From an uncultured Clostridia bacterium (lineage in GTDB: Bacteria > Bacillota > Clostridia > Oscillospirales > Acutalibacteraceae), in NCBI GenBank assembly GCA_947628595.1, contig CANRAN010000025.1, positions 1-12,866 of the forward strand: a stretch of DNA of 12,866 bases, in the 5' to 3' direction. The translations under genes were made by a program, and so were the position numbers. The notes under the pieces are model-generated. The model made no database searches and had not been told where the DNA came from. It worked only from the letters and a program-made list of their open reading frames with translations. Positions within the stretch are counted from its first letter, which is position 1; each line of letters starts with the position of its first letter. Of the stretch, positions 5,572-12,623 are shown one piece after another.

Positions 5572-6222
5572 TCAATTTTTATTGTTCTGCGCGAAAAAAA
5601 TCAATTCATCCTCGTCATAAGGCTCACCTGTGCATATAAGATGCAAAAAGTCGTTAAAATTCCGACAAAGGATACTTGATTCCCTTGCCATACATTCTCT
5701 CGCCGCCTCCGGGCTTTCCCAATCCTCCGTCGTATATATATCCTCGTGGTGGATACTGTATATTTCCCCCGACATTACATCATAGAAAACCGGATAGCTT
5801 TCCTTGTAGAAATCACCCAGTGGTATATATCCGGCTTCAAGCCATGCTGTCATATCCCCGACTCTCTCGGAAAGCTTTTTCAGCCAATCATTATAGTCAA
5901 TACCGCCATAGCTGTACAGCCTGAAATCAATCAACACATCGGCTTCATTATTTTTAACAGGAATATAGCAATTTTTCTCCCTCGAAAATGTTTCTCCGAA
6001 TTGGCTTGCATATTTATCTCCGCAAAAATCTATATATACCGTCAGTTCAGGCAGTATGTAGCTTTGCAGGAACTCTCTGTATTCCTGCGGTAACGGATAA
6101 TTAAGTGCGGACTCGATTTTTGAAATATCATCATCCCTCAGAAGAGATTTTTCAAGGGGATTATGTAAAAGTTCCGGCTCCCTTTTATGTAATTGTTTCA
6201 GATATTTTTCCGATTCCGTCAT
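5572..6222 (-). CDS. SMI1/KNR4 (SUKH) family protein (216 aa)
   Basis: The product carries SUKH signatures: an N-terminal helix pair with DISKIESALNYPLPQEYREF (about residues 33-52), the classic LP..Y..FL motif, and a C-terminal half with IPLGDFYKESYPVFYDVMSG followed by EIYSIHHED, matching the I.G.....Y..D...G.I....H pattern of the fold. SUKH proteins in bacteria are often immunity proteins against polymorphic toxins, but many isolated members have no known role, and no toxin gene is visible here. I chose ATG 6222 because GGGG sits 7 nt upstream and the protein then begins MTESEKYLKQL. An in-frame ATG at 6279 would overlap the end of recG by 35 nt and has no clear ribosome binding site. It lies 22 nt after recG and 17 nt before the TipAS gene, so the three are probably co-transcribed. 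Confidence 0.78.
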   Translation of the reverse strand: MTESEKYLKQLHKREPELLHNPLEKSLLRDDDISKIESALNYPLPQEYREFLQSYILPELTVYIDFCGDKYASQFGETFSREKNCYIPVKNNEADVLIDFRLYSYGGIDYNDWLKKLSERVGDMTAWLEAGYIPLGDFYKESYPVFYDVMSGEIYSIHHEDIYTTEDWESPEAARECMARESSILCRNFNDFLHLICTGEPYDEDELIFFAQNNKN

Positions 6223-6244
6223 CGTATTGCCCCATTTCCAAACT

Positions 6245-8290
6245 TTATTGCAGTTGCTCAGTATTTCCGACCTTTGCAAACAATCTGCTTATTTCAAAGT
6301 ATAAACCTCTGTGCTCCTTTGAACGAAGCCCCGGATCTGTTTCAAGAATTTTCCTTGCCGCTGCCTGTGTTTTATCTATCATATCTATACTTGACATACT
6401 TGCAACCCTAAGCTCAGGCAATCCGTGCTGACGTGATCCGAAAAAATCCCCCGGTCCCCTCAGACGCAAATCCTCATCGGCTATCTTAAAGCCGTCATTT
6501 GTCCTGCATAGTACCGAAAGCCTTTCCCTTGTATTATTACTCTGATTATCGGAAACGAGTATGCAAAATGATTTTTCCTTTCCTCTGCCCACACGTCCTC
6601 TCAACTGATGAAGCTGTGATAGTCCGAAACGATCAGCATTTTCTATCATCATAACGGTTGCCTCGGGTACATTTACACCCACCTCTATAACTGTTGTGGA
6701 AACAAGTATATCTATCTTTCCCCCGACAAACGCAGCCATAACCTCATTCTTATCGACAGGCTTCATTTTACCGTGTAAAAGACCTATACCATACCCTCCG
6801 AGAACTGTCTTTTTAAGCTTTTTGATATAATTTTCAGCAGATTCAAGCTCCGTTTCACTCTCCTCTACAAGCGGACATACAATATAGCACCTGTTTCCGT
6901 TATCTATGTGTTTTTTAATAAAGTTATATGCCCTGTTTCTTTTTCCGCTGTCTATGAGGTAGGTATCAATTTTCTGTCTTCCGGGCGGCAGCTCGTCAAG
7001 CACAGATAAATCAAGATCTCCGAATATCATAAGGGCAAGGGTTCTCGGTATAGGTGTTGCGGACATTACCATGATATGCGGATTTGCACCCTTTGAAATA
7101 AGTGCCGCCCTTTGTTTTACGCCGAAGCGGTGTTGTTCATCTGTTATCACAAGTCCCAATGAGTGGAAAGCAACATTATCCGATATCAAGGCGTGTGTAC
7201 CGATAACAAGATCTACCTCCCCGTTTTCAAGAGCGTCATATATTACCCTCTTTTTAGCAACGGTAACCGAACCTGTCAGCAATGCAAGCCTTATTCCGCT
7301 GCCCGTAAGAAGCTCACTGAGTGATTTATAATGCTGTGTCGCAAGTATCTCCGTTGGTGCCATAAAGGCACACTGCATACCGTTTTTTATTGCCGTGTAG
7401 CATACAGCTGCAGCAACAGCGGTCTTTCCCGAACCCACATCACCCTGTATAAGTCTGTTCATAGGATATGCCGATTCTTTCATATCGGCAATACACTGTT
7501 CAATTGCTCTGCGTTGTGCCGCTGTCAGTCTGAACGGCAGAAGCCTTTCAAATTCACTGCTATAATCTTTGTTCACTATATGTGAGGTTTTTTCCTTTGT
7601 ACCGCCGCCTTTAAGTCTTGCCATTCCAAGTTGCAAAATAAGCAATTCCTCAAATGCAAGCCTTTTTCTTGCATTCTCAACATCCTCGAAGCTATCGGGA
7701 AAATGTATTTTTCTTATTGCAAAATCAAGGGAACACAGACCGTATTTCTCAATTATATCCGCAGGAATAGGATCATTCATTTTTGGCGGCAGAAGCGACA
7801 TTGCCTGTCGCATTGCAGCCTCAATCTGCTTTGTGGTAAGTCCTGCCGTTGCCGGATATATGGGGTGTATTCCGGCACTGTTTACGTCAGATACAGTTGG
7901 CGAGGACATTTCATAATTTCCGGAATATTTTTTAATCGTTCCGTAAAAAATAAATTCGCCGCCCTCCAAAAGCTTCTGATAAATGTATCTCTGATTAAAG
8001 AATGTTATCGTTATATTATCATAACCGTCACTTGCTATAAATTTAAAAATGATAAGATTTCCATGTATTCTTGCAGGCTTTAATGCCCTTTCTATGGCAG
8101 CTCTTACACAGCAAGGCGTATCCTCCGATACTTCCGATATTCTGCATGGATTGCTCCAATCCTCATATGTGCGCGGATAAAGTCTGAGAAGCTCCCCCAC
8201 ACTGCCTACACCAAGCTTATTATAAAGTATTGCCCTCGATGCTCCTATTCCCTTGAGTTTATCCACGGGCATATTAAAAAGTGAAGGCAT
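6245..8290 (-). CDS. recG: ATP-dependent DNA helicase RecG (681 aa)
   Basis: RecG remodels stalled replication forks and branch-migrates Holliday junctions. The N-terminal wedge/OB region (about residues 1-230) includes KLKGIGASRA, YPRTYEDW and NITITFFNQRYIYQKL. The helicase core has Walker A GDVGSGKT (about 283-290), DEQH box with DEQHRFG (about 384-390), motif III MSATPIPRTLAL, motif V STTVIEVGVNVPEA and motif VI QLRGRVGRG (about 561-569). The C-terminal RLRGPGDFFGSRQHGLPEL is the RecG-specific region that couples ATP hydrolysis to translocation. The length matches the family. ATG 8290 is preceded by GGGGGAA and begins MPSLFNMPVDKLKGIG, the normal RecG N-terminus; an in-frame upstream ATG at 8368 lies inside the terminator hairpin and is unlikely. 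It is linked to fakA upstream, as in B. subtilis yloV-recG without the sda genes. All catalytic motifs are intact. Confidence 0.97.
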   Translation of the reverse strand: MPSLFNMPVDKLKGIGASRAILYNKLGVGSVGELLRLYPRTYEDWSNPCRISEVSEDTPCCVRAAIERALKPARIHGNLIIFKFIASDGYDNITITFFNQRYIYQKLLEGGEFIFYGTIKKYSGNYEMSSPTVSDVNSAGIHPIYPATAGLTTKQIEAAMRQAMSLLPPKMNDPIPADIIEKYGLCSLDFAIRKIHFPDSFEDVENARKRLAFEELLILQLGMARLKGGGTKEKTSHIVNKDYSSEFERLLPFRLTAAQRRAIEQCIADMKESAYPMNRLIQGDVGSGKTAVAAAVCYTAIKNGMQCAFMAPTEILATQHYKSLSELLTGSGIRLALLTGSVTVAKKRVIYDALENGEVDLVIGTHALISDNVAFHSLGLVITDEQHRFGVKQRAALISKGANPHIMVMSATPIPRTLALMIFGDLDLSVLDELPPGRQKIDTYLIDSGKRNRAYNFIKKHIDNGNRCYIVCPLVEESETELESAENYIKKLKKTVLGGYGIGLLHGKMKPVDKNEVMAAFVGGKIDILVSTTVIEVGVNVPEATVMMIENADRFGLSQLHQLRGRVGRGKEKSFCILVSDNQSNNTRERLSVLCRTNDGFKIADEDLRLRGPGDFFGSRQHGLPELRVASMSSIDMIDKTQAAARKILETDPGLRSKEHRGLYFEISRLFAKVGNTEQLQ

Positions 8291-8343
8291 ATCATTCCCC
8301 CATAACCAATAATTTTCATAATACAGGCTCACATTTATAAAAA

Positions 8344-8383
8344 CACGATAAAACCACAGTGCCTCCACTATAATCTTATCGTG
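8344..8383 (-). terminator. Hairpin with T-run between fakA and recG
   Basis: Minus strand: outer arms CACGATAA / TTATCGTG (8 bp, perfect) enclose an inner AGTG / CACT stem, followed directly by five T residues. It begins 17 nt after the fakA stop and ends about 53 nt before the recG start. It likely terminates or attenuates fakA transcription. No good separate recG promoter was found between it and ATG 8290, so partial read-through may feed recG. Confidence 0.6.
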
Positions 8384-8400
8384 ATTTATACTATTTATTT

Positions 8401-10098
8401 TTATTCTACGGAAAGAATGAAATAATATACAGGCTGTCCGCCATCTATTATTGAAATATCCGCATCTATCCCTGTTTTTGCTCTTATTCCGTCAACAGCC
8501 GCACTTGCCTGCTCATCGGTTATACCCTCACCGTAAATCAGGCTTACATACGAGGTGTCCCTGCTGATCATTTCCTTTGCAAGCTTGACAACAGCTTTAA
8601 CGGGATCCTTTTCCTTAATTGTAAGTTTACCGTTATTAAGGGCAATTATATCTCCCTCTTTTATTCTCATCAAACCATATTCTGAGTTCCTTGCTGCATA
8701 CGTAACCTGACCTGTTGATACATTGGAAAGCGATGCGGTCATATACTCACGATTAAGGTCAGGTGTTGAATCCTCCGCATAGGAAAGCATAGCAGCAATT
8801 CCCTGCGGAATTGTTTTGGAGGGAATTATAATTACCTCTCTGTCTGTAACAAGCGGAATAACCTGTTCAGCGGATAGAATTATATTTTTATTATTTGGAA
8901 GAACAAAAACCGTCTTTGCCGGAGTCGCCATAACAGCACGGTATATATCGTCTGTACTCGGATTCATGCTCTGTCCGCCGTTTACAATATGGTTACAGCC
9001 AAGCTCCCTGAACACATCTTCAAGCCCCTCGCCTGCGGCTACTGCAACAAAGCCTACTTCCTGTTCAGGCTCAACAGGCTTTAGTTCTTCAAGCTTTTTC
9101 CTTGCCTCCTCGGCGGCTGCTTTTTCTTTTTCATATTTTTCGGCAGCCTTTCTGTGCTGCTCCTTCATATTTTCAATCTTTACGGTAAGAAGCTCACCGA
9201 AAGTTACAGCCTCTTCCAATGCCTTTCCGGGGTTTTCCGTATGAACGTGAACCTTTATGATATCCGTATCCTCGGCAACAACAACACAATCGCCGATCCC
9301 CTCAAGGTATGTCCTGAGTTCTTCGGAATCCTTTGACAGTTCCCCTGCCTTACCTATTATAAATTCAGTACAGTATGTATATTGTATATCCCCGTCAAAT
9401 TCTGCCGCGGCATCTATAAAAAAAACATCCTCCAGAGTAGCACTGCTCGTCTGCGATATGCCTTCTTCCTCCTCAACAGCCTCAACCATAACACCGTCAC
9501 GAAGAAGTGAAAGCATACCGTCCAAAATCATACATAGACCCATTCCTCCTGCATCCACAACTCCTGCCCTTTTAAGCACAGGAAGCATTTCCGGAGTCTT
9601 ATCAAGAGCATCATGTGCAGCCGAGCAAACAGCACCAAGAACTATTATAGGGTCGTTATCTATTTCAGCAGCTGCCCTGCCTGCATCTAATGCCATTCTT
9701 GCAACAGTCAGTATAGTGCCCTCTGTCGGATTCATAACAGCCTTATACGCCATTTCGACTCCGACATGGAAAGCCGATACAAATGCATTGCCATCCATTT
9801 CCTCACAGCCGTCAAGACCACTCGCTATTCCCTTAAACAGCAAAGAAAGTATGACACCCGAGTTTCCTCTTGCACCTTTCAACATTGCAGAGGCTGCGAT
9901 AGCCGCACATTCAGAAATGCTCTTCGCACACTCATTTTCGAGAGCCTCAACAGCTGCACATATCGTCATCGACATATTCGTGCCGGTATCCCCGTCGGGG
10001 ACGGGGAAAATATTAAGAGCGTTGATACGCGCTCTATGCGATGATATATTATTTGCACCGGATATCAGCGCATTTTTGTAACCTGACCCGTTTATCAT
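8401..10098 (-). CDS. fakA: DAK2-domain fatty acid kinase subunit FakA / YloV (565 aa)
   Basis: FakA phosphorylates fatty acids held by a FakB (DegV-type) carrier, giving acyl-phosphate for phospholipid synthesis; no fakB is in the window. The N-terminal DhaL/DAK2 domain shows NIFPVPDGDTGTNM (nucleotide/metal-binding Asp35, Asp37, Asn41), KGARGNSGVI (about 74-83) and GVVDAGGMGL. A charged Lys/Glu/Ala-rich linker, about residues 313-345, leads to the C-terminal DegV-like region, ending IIDGGQPVYYFILSVE as is usual for the family. The length agrees with the family (~550 aa). I chose ATG 10098 with GAGG 11 nt upstream; a GTG at 10107 would sit only 2 nt from that motif. The gene has its own candidate promoter and a structured ~120-nt leader. 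An Asp23-family gene (yloU), often next to yloV, is not present here. Confidence 0.92.
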   Translation of the reverse strand: MINGSGYKNALISGANNISSHRARINALNIFPVPDGDTGTNMSMTICAAVEALENECAKSISECAAIAASAMLKGARGNSGVILSLLFKGIASGLDGCEEMDGNAFVSAFHVGVEMAYKAVMNPTEGTILTVARMALDAGRAAAEIDNDPIIVLGAVCSAAHDALDKTPEMLPVLKRAGVVDAGGMGLCMILDGMLSLLRDGVMVEAVEEEEGISQTSSATLEDVFFIDAAAEFDGDIQYTYCTEFIIGKAGELSKDSEELRTYLEGIGDCVVVAEDTDIIKVHVHTENPGKALEEAVTFGELLTVKIENMKEQHRKAAEKYEKEKAAAEEARKKLEELKPVEPEQEVGFVAVAAGEGLEDVFRELGCNHIVNGGQSMNPSTDDIYRAVMATPAKTVFVLPNNKNIILSAEQVIPLVTDREVIIIPSKTIPQGIAAMLSYAEDSTPDLNREYMTASLSNVSTGQVTYAARNSEYGLMRIKEGDIIALNNGKLTIKEKDPVKAVVKLAKEMISRDTSYVSLIYGEGITDEQASAAVDGIRAKTGIDADISIIDGGQPVYYFILSVE

Positions 10099-10144
10099 TT
10101 TCAGCACATCCTCATATAATTTTTATGCGAAATTATCCAAATAT

Positions 10145-10212
10145 CATGGCGCTGTCAATACTGTGACAGATTCCCTATCCGGAAATTCAACAGACCTGTT
10201 AAGTTTGCCATG
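10145..10212 (-). other. Predicted multi-hairpin leader RNA of fakA
   Basis: On the minus strand a closing helix CAUGGC / GCCAUG (10212-10207 with 10150-10145) brackets three local hairpins: AACA / UGUU (10200-10189 region), UUCC / GGAA (10184-10171) and CUGUCA / UGACAG (10169-10152). Together they form a compact four-way-junction-like fold starting about 10 nt after the predicted transcript start. An AU-rich hairpin (AUAAUUU / AAAUUAU, 10136-10116) lies against the ribosome binding site. It may regulate fakA, but the stems are short and it fits no riboswitch class I know. Confidence 0.35.
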
Positions 10213-10228
10213 CCACAACACCGGTTTC

Positions 10229-10257
10229 ATTGTAACATAAAAAATCCCCAATGTACA
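10229..10257 (-). promoter_or_regulatory. Candidate sigma-A promoter of fakA
   Basis: Minus strand: -35 TGTACA (10257-10252; 4 of 6 match), 17-nt spacer, -10 TACAAT (10234-10229; 5 of 6). The predicted start near 10222 leaves a leader of about 124 nt. The spacer and -35 overlap the probable spoVS terminator. Confidence 0.45.
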
Positions 10258-10295
10258 TACCAATTTCCAAAATTTTTCTATAAAAAGGGGGATTT
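10242..10295 (-). terminator. Probable terminator of spoVS (long loop)
   Basis: Minus strand AAATCCCC / GGGGATTT (8 bp) with a 38-nt loop, continuing into a T-run (six Ts including the arm end). The 5' arm overlaps the spoVS stop codon. The long loop is unusual, and inner A/T pairing is possible. Confidence is moderate. Confidence 0.45.
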
Positions 10296-10554
10296 ATCTA
10301 ACCTCGACGATAAGCTTCATTGCGGTGCGGTCAACGCCATCTATTTCTATATTGGTAAATGCCGGAATACAAACTAAATCTATTCCCATAGGGGCAAGAT
10401 AGCCCCTTGCAACAGCTACTGATTTAAGAGCCTGATTTGTTGCACCTGCTCCCACAGCCTGAATTTCAACACAGCCGTAATCCCTTACAACACCTGCAAT
10501 AGCACCTGCCACAGAATTAGGCGATGATTTTGATGACACCTTAAGTATTTCCAC
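10294..10554 (-). CDS. spoVS: Stage V sporulation protein S (86 aa, GTG start)
   Basis: The 86-aa sequence VEILKVSSKSSPNSVAGAIA ... GAGATNQALKSVAVARGYLA ... MGIDLVCIPAFTNIEIDG ... RTAMKLIVEVR matches SpoVS almost from end to end and in exact length. SpoVS is a small Alba-like, probably nucleic-acid-binding protein needed for late sporulation (coat and engulfment stages) in Bacillus, and is conserved in Clostridia. The start is GTG 10554, because the family begins M-E-I-L-K-V-S and a perfect AGGAGG lies 10 nt upstream; in-frame ATG codons further upstream would add up to 41 residues foreign to the family. It lies 127 nt downstream of ymdB, keeping the rny-ymdB-spoVS order of Bacillus. Its presence implies a sporulating lineage, though SpoVS also occurs in some non-sporulators. 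Confidence 0.96.
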   Translation of the reverse strand: MEILKVSSKSSPNSVAGAIAGVVRDYGCVEIQAVGAGATNQALKSVAVARGYLAPMGIDLVCIPAFTNIEIDGVDRTAMKLIVEVR

Positions 10555-10564
10555 CTTTAGTAAA

Positions 10565-10570
10565 CCTCCT
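10565..10570 (-). promoter_or_regulatory. Perfect Shine-Dalgarno that decides the spoVS GTG start
   Basis: AGGAGG on the minus strand with a 10-nt gap to GTG 10554. It rules against the longer in-frame starts upstream. Confidence 0.85.
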
Positions 10571-10617
10571 AATAATTTATCTTCCATAATTGCTAAAAGC
10601 GAATTATCAACATATAT

Positions 10618-10646
10618 ATAATAACCACAAAAGAAAGAATATGCAA
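10618..10646 (-). promoter_or_regulatory. Candidate promoter of spoVS
   Basis: Minus strand: TTGCAT (10646-10641), 17-nt spacer, TATTAT (10623-10618), with a predicted leader of about 57 nt. The -35 is weak. In B. subtilis spoVS uses sigma-H; I found only a partial sigma-H-like -10 (GGAATATT near 10664) without a convincing -35. Confidence 0.35.
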
Positions 10647-10681
10647 GTACTTTCATAAAATATTCCGTTTTGCACAAATTT

Positions 10682-11452
10682 TCACCGAATTTGAATACAT
10701 TTCAATGACATTGTCATCCCACTTCTCTCATCTATGTCAAATATTATGCAATCCATCCTACATGGACCACGGGCAGTTTCAAAACGGACAGGCAACTTTT
10801 CCCTAAATTTCCTGATAGCCAATGTCGGTTCCACACCTAATACGGACTCATCCGGTCCTGTCATTCCCACATCTGTGATATATCCTGTACCCCTACCGAA
10901 TATCCTTTCATCGGCGGTTTGTACATGAGTATGTGTTCCGAATATTGCCGACACTCTCCCGTCGAGGTAATATCCGAGTGCAAGCTTTTCCGAGGTAGCT
11001 TCCGCATGAAAATCGACAATTATTATCTTTGTTTCCAATTCTCCTATTATCCTGTCCGCCTCATCGAAGGGATTTTCAAGACTCTCCATATATGTACAGC
11101 CAAGAAGATTAATTATTCCCACTCGGATACGACCCATATCGTATATTGTATAACCTCTTCCGGGTGTAGTCCTTTTCGGATAATTTGCCGGTCTCAGCAA
11201 AAACGGCGACTCATCATACATTCCGAAAATTTCATGGCGGCGGAAACTATGGTTTCCCCCTGTTATAATATCAACACCGCTTGAAAAAATATATTTTGCG
11301 GATTCGGGAGTAATACCGTTACCGTTGGCTGAATTTTCACCGTTTGCCACCACAAGGTCAATTTGTTCGGTTTTCTTAAGCTTCGGAAGTCGGCTTCTCA
11401 GAAATTCACAGCCGGCAGTTCCGACAACATCTCCTATTGCAAGAATTCTCAT
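10682..11452 (-). CDS. ymdB: YmdB-family (TIGR00282) metallophosphoesterase (256 aa)
   Basis: YmdB is a dimetal phosphodiesterase; in B. subtilis it acts on 2',3'-cyclic AMP in vitro and affects mRNA levels, biofilm and motility, probably with RNase Y. The family's metal-site residues are in place: Asp8 (AIGDVVG), Glu39 and Asn40 (NGENSANG), Asn67 and His68 (TGGNHSFR), His149 (DFHAEATSEK), His174 and His176 (GTHTHVQTAD). The length is close to the usual ~264 aa. I chose ATG 11452, since AGGA lies 11 nt upstream and the protein then begins MRILAIGDVVG like its relatives; an ATG at 11464 overlaps the ribosome binding site. It has a near-perfect sigma-A promoter of its own, so it need not depend on the rny transcript, from which it is separated by the 272-aa gene. 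Confidence 0.96.
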   Translation of the reverse strand: MRILAIGDVVGTAGCEFLRSRLPKLKKTEQIDLVVANGENSANGNGITPESAKYIFSSGVDIITGGNHSFRRHEIFGMYDESPFLLRPANYPKRTTPGRGYTIYDMGRIRVGIINLLGCTYMESLENPFDEADRIIGELETKIIIVDFHAEATSEKLALGYYLDGRVSAIFGTHTHVQTADERIFGRGTGYITDVGMTGPDESVLGVEPTLAIRKFREKLPVRFETARGPCRMDCIIFDIDERSGMTMSLKCIQIR

Positions 11453-11494
11453 TACATTTATCATCCTGTCTGATCAATATTCATACATTATATT

Positions 11495-11523
11495 ATTTTA
11501 ATTTCATTTTATATAATTGTCAA
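11495..11523 (-). promoter_or_regulatory. ymdB: Strong sigma-A promoter of ymdB
   Basis: Minus strand: perfect -35 TTGACA (11523-11518), 17-nt spacer, -10 TAAAAT (11500-11495). The predicted start near 11488 gives a leader of about 35 nt. This is the best promoter in the window. Confidence 0.8.
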
Positions 11524-11586
11524 TGTTATTTCTATAATTTATATAAATTTTGTAAATACTTTTATCAGTCAAATGCCCAAAAAGCC

Positions 11587-11631
11587 GTTGTCCGGCTGTA
11601 TATCTGTTTTTAAGCAGTTTACAGCCGGACA
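11587..11631 (-). terminator. Terminator of the 272-aa gene
   Basis: A perfect 13-bp inverted repeat (TTGTCCGGCTGTA / TACAGCCGGACAA) with a 19-nt loop, beginning 24 nt after the stop codon. A five-T run follows 4 nt past the stem on the minus strand (ACGGCTTTTT). It insulates ymdB from upstream transcription. Confidence 0.75.
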
Positions 11632-11655
11632 ATGCCGATTATACATATTAATTAT

Positions 11656-12474
11656 TTATTCAACACATCCGCAGCCGTGTTTCTTTCTTCCGTCTGACGG
11701 ACAATTTTTCGGGAAAAATTGTCCTGTCGGGAAATCTATGCTGCTGAACAGCTCACAGGGATCCTCGGAATTTGAAATACATTCCTTCTTCGGTATGCAG
11801 AAATCGTAAGCGGGGATGAGCATTTGCACATCTCTTTCAAGCTGTACAACCGTAAATACACCGATTGATACGAGGACCTCCTTATTGCTTTCGCTTTGGA
11901 CAAACTCTCCACCGTAACGATGCATGATACATTCGGGAATACGGCAGGGCGGCATCTGGCAGGATCCGTGCCTTTCGCTAAGTCTTGCCGAAAGTGCTAT
12001 CGGCTCTGCAACCTGTACCACAGCTTTCGGGCAATTCTGACTCGCTGTTCCGACTCCGTCAGGTGAGTCGGGACAATCGGATGTAAATATTTTCACACTG
12101 CCCTCACTGCCGAAAAGCACCGCTCTCTTTGAAAATACCGCAAGTCCCTTAACAGGCATCGGCAGGGCATTAGGAGCCATAAACGCATCAAGACAAACAT
12201 CAAAATAGAATGTCATATCTACCGCATAAAAGCCGTTATGGAACGGAACAGGCTGAAGATTCACCGCAACATTACACACATTGACGCTATTAAGGCGAAC
12301 GCTTGTTGCCTTATCTATAAGACACTGTCCCGGCTTGGTAAGGTATACAGGGAGATCCTCCAGGCAATCCTTATCAAGGCATGAGTCGTAAATTCTCGGC
12401 GCATTTATGCAGACTGCCTCTTTTACATTTTCAAAGCTGAAATCTCCATCGCAGCCGATAATATTATCCGACAT
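11656..12474 (-). CDS. Conserved-looking Cys-rich protein of unknown function (272 aa), possibly spore-related
   Basis: I recall this type as a hypothetical protein of Clostridia but know no function. The 272 residues hold about 18 cysteines. The N-terminal half begins MSDNIIGCDGDFSFENVKEA and contains INAPRIYDSCLDKDCLEDLP, LTKPGQCLIDKATSVR, and a beta-strand-like block PVPFHNGFYAVDMTFYFDVC. Next come KGLAVFSKRAVLFGSEGSVK and, further on, GVFTVVQLERDVQMLIPAYD. The tail is Cys/Gly-rich (HGCGCVE). There is no signal peptide or membrane helix. ATG 12474 is chosen because AAGGAGGAA lies 6 nt upstream. It sits between rny and ymdB, which are adjacent in B. subtilis. A forespore-type promoter candidate, the cysteine content and the nearby spoVS together suggest a spore protein, as inference only. 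The VQ..-strand-Y segment recalls the 101-aa Cys-rich protein at 4691-4996. Confidence 0.8.
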   Translation of the reverse strand: MSDNIIGCDGDFSFENVKEAVCINAPRIYDSCLDKDCLEDLPVYLTKPGQCLIDKATSVRLNSVNVCNVAVNLQPVPFHNGFYAVDMTFYFDVCLDAFMAPNALPMPVKGLAVFSKRAVLFGSEGSVKIFTSDCPDSPDGVGTASQNCPKAVVQVAEPIALSARLSERHGSCQMPPCRIPECIMHRYGGEFVQSESNKEVLVSIGVFTVVQLERDVQMLIPAYDFCIPKKECISNSEDPCELFSSIDFPTGQFFPKNCPSDGRKKHGCGCVE

Positions 12475-12480
12475 AATGTA

Positions 12481-12489
12481 TTCCTCCTT
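12481..12489 (-). promoter_or_regulatory. Strong ribosome binding site of the 272-aa gene
   Basis: AAGGAGGAA on the minus strand, 6 nt before ATG 12474. It rejects the in-frame ATG at 12507, which would lie upstream of it. Confidence 0.85.
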
Positions 12490-12506
12490 ATGATGGTTAT
12501 ACCACA

Positions 12507-12537
12507 TAATATGCCGGATTAAAAAAATAGTTCATGC
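12507..12537 (-). promoter_or_regulatory. Possible sigma-F/sigma-G-type (forespore) promoter of the 272-aa gene
   Basis: Minus strand: GCATG (12537-12533), 17-nt spacer, GGCATATTA (12515-12507). This fits the forespore pattern GHATR - 16 to 18 nt - GGHRARHT with one mismatch. The predicted start about 25 nt before the ATG is well placed. No good sigma-A pair was found in the same interval. The match was judged by eye against Bacillus consensus sequences, so it is tentative. Confidence 0.35.
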
Positions 12538-12586
12538 TCACCCTTATAATAGCGTACATAGCAACCTTTGCAGTGAAATAGGGTGA
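12538..12586 (-). other. Stem-loop downstream of rny, possible terminator
   Basis: Minus strand TCACCCTAT can pair with ATAAGGGTGA (one bulged base) around a ~30-nt loop that includes a GCAA / TTGC mini-stem. A run of seven Ts follows only 10 nt beyond the stem, farther than in a typical intrinsic terminator. It may end the rny transcript. Confidence 0.35.
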
Positions 12587-12623
12587 AATGTGATAATTCA
12601 AACAACCGAAAAAGATCGCCGCA

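Noticed and set aside
6223..6279. Longer SUKH protein starting at ATG 6279
   Set aside because: It would overlap recG by 35 nt, without a ribosome binding site. Homology begins after ATG 6222.
8291..8368. Longer RecG N-terminus starting at ATG 8368
   Set aside because: The extra 26 residues are foreign to RecG, the ATG lies inside the terminator hairpin, and GGGGGAA precedes the internal ATG at 8290.
10145..10212. tRNA or tmRNA in the fakA leader
   Set aside because: The cloverleaf-like shape lacks a T-loop GTTCRA motif, an anticodon arm of normal size, and CCA or acceptor-stem geometry.
10555..10677. Longer SpoVS starting at ATG 10677 or 10653
   Set aside because: The family is 86 aa and begins at the GTG 10554 codon, which has a perfect AGGAGG 10 nt upstream.
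10655..10682. Sigma-H promoter for spoVS
   Set aside because: A GGAATATT -10-like element is present, but I could not find an acceptable sigma-H -35 at the right distance.
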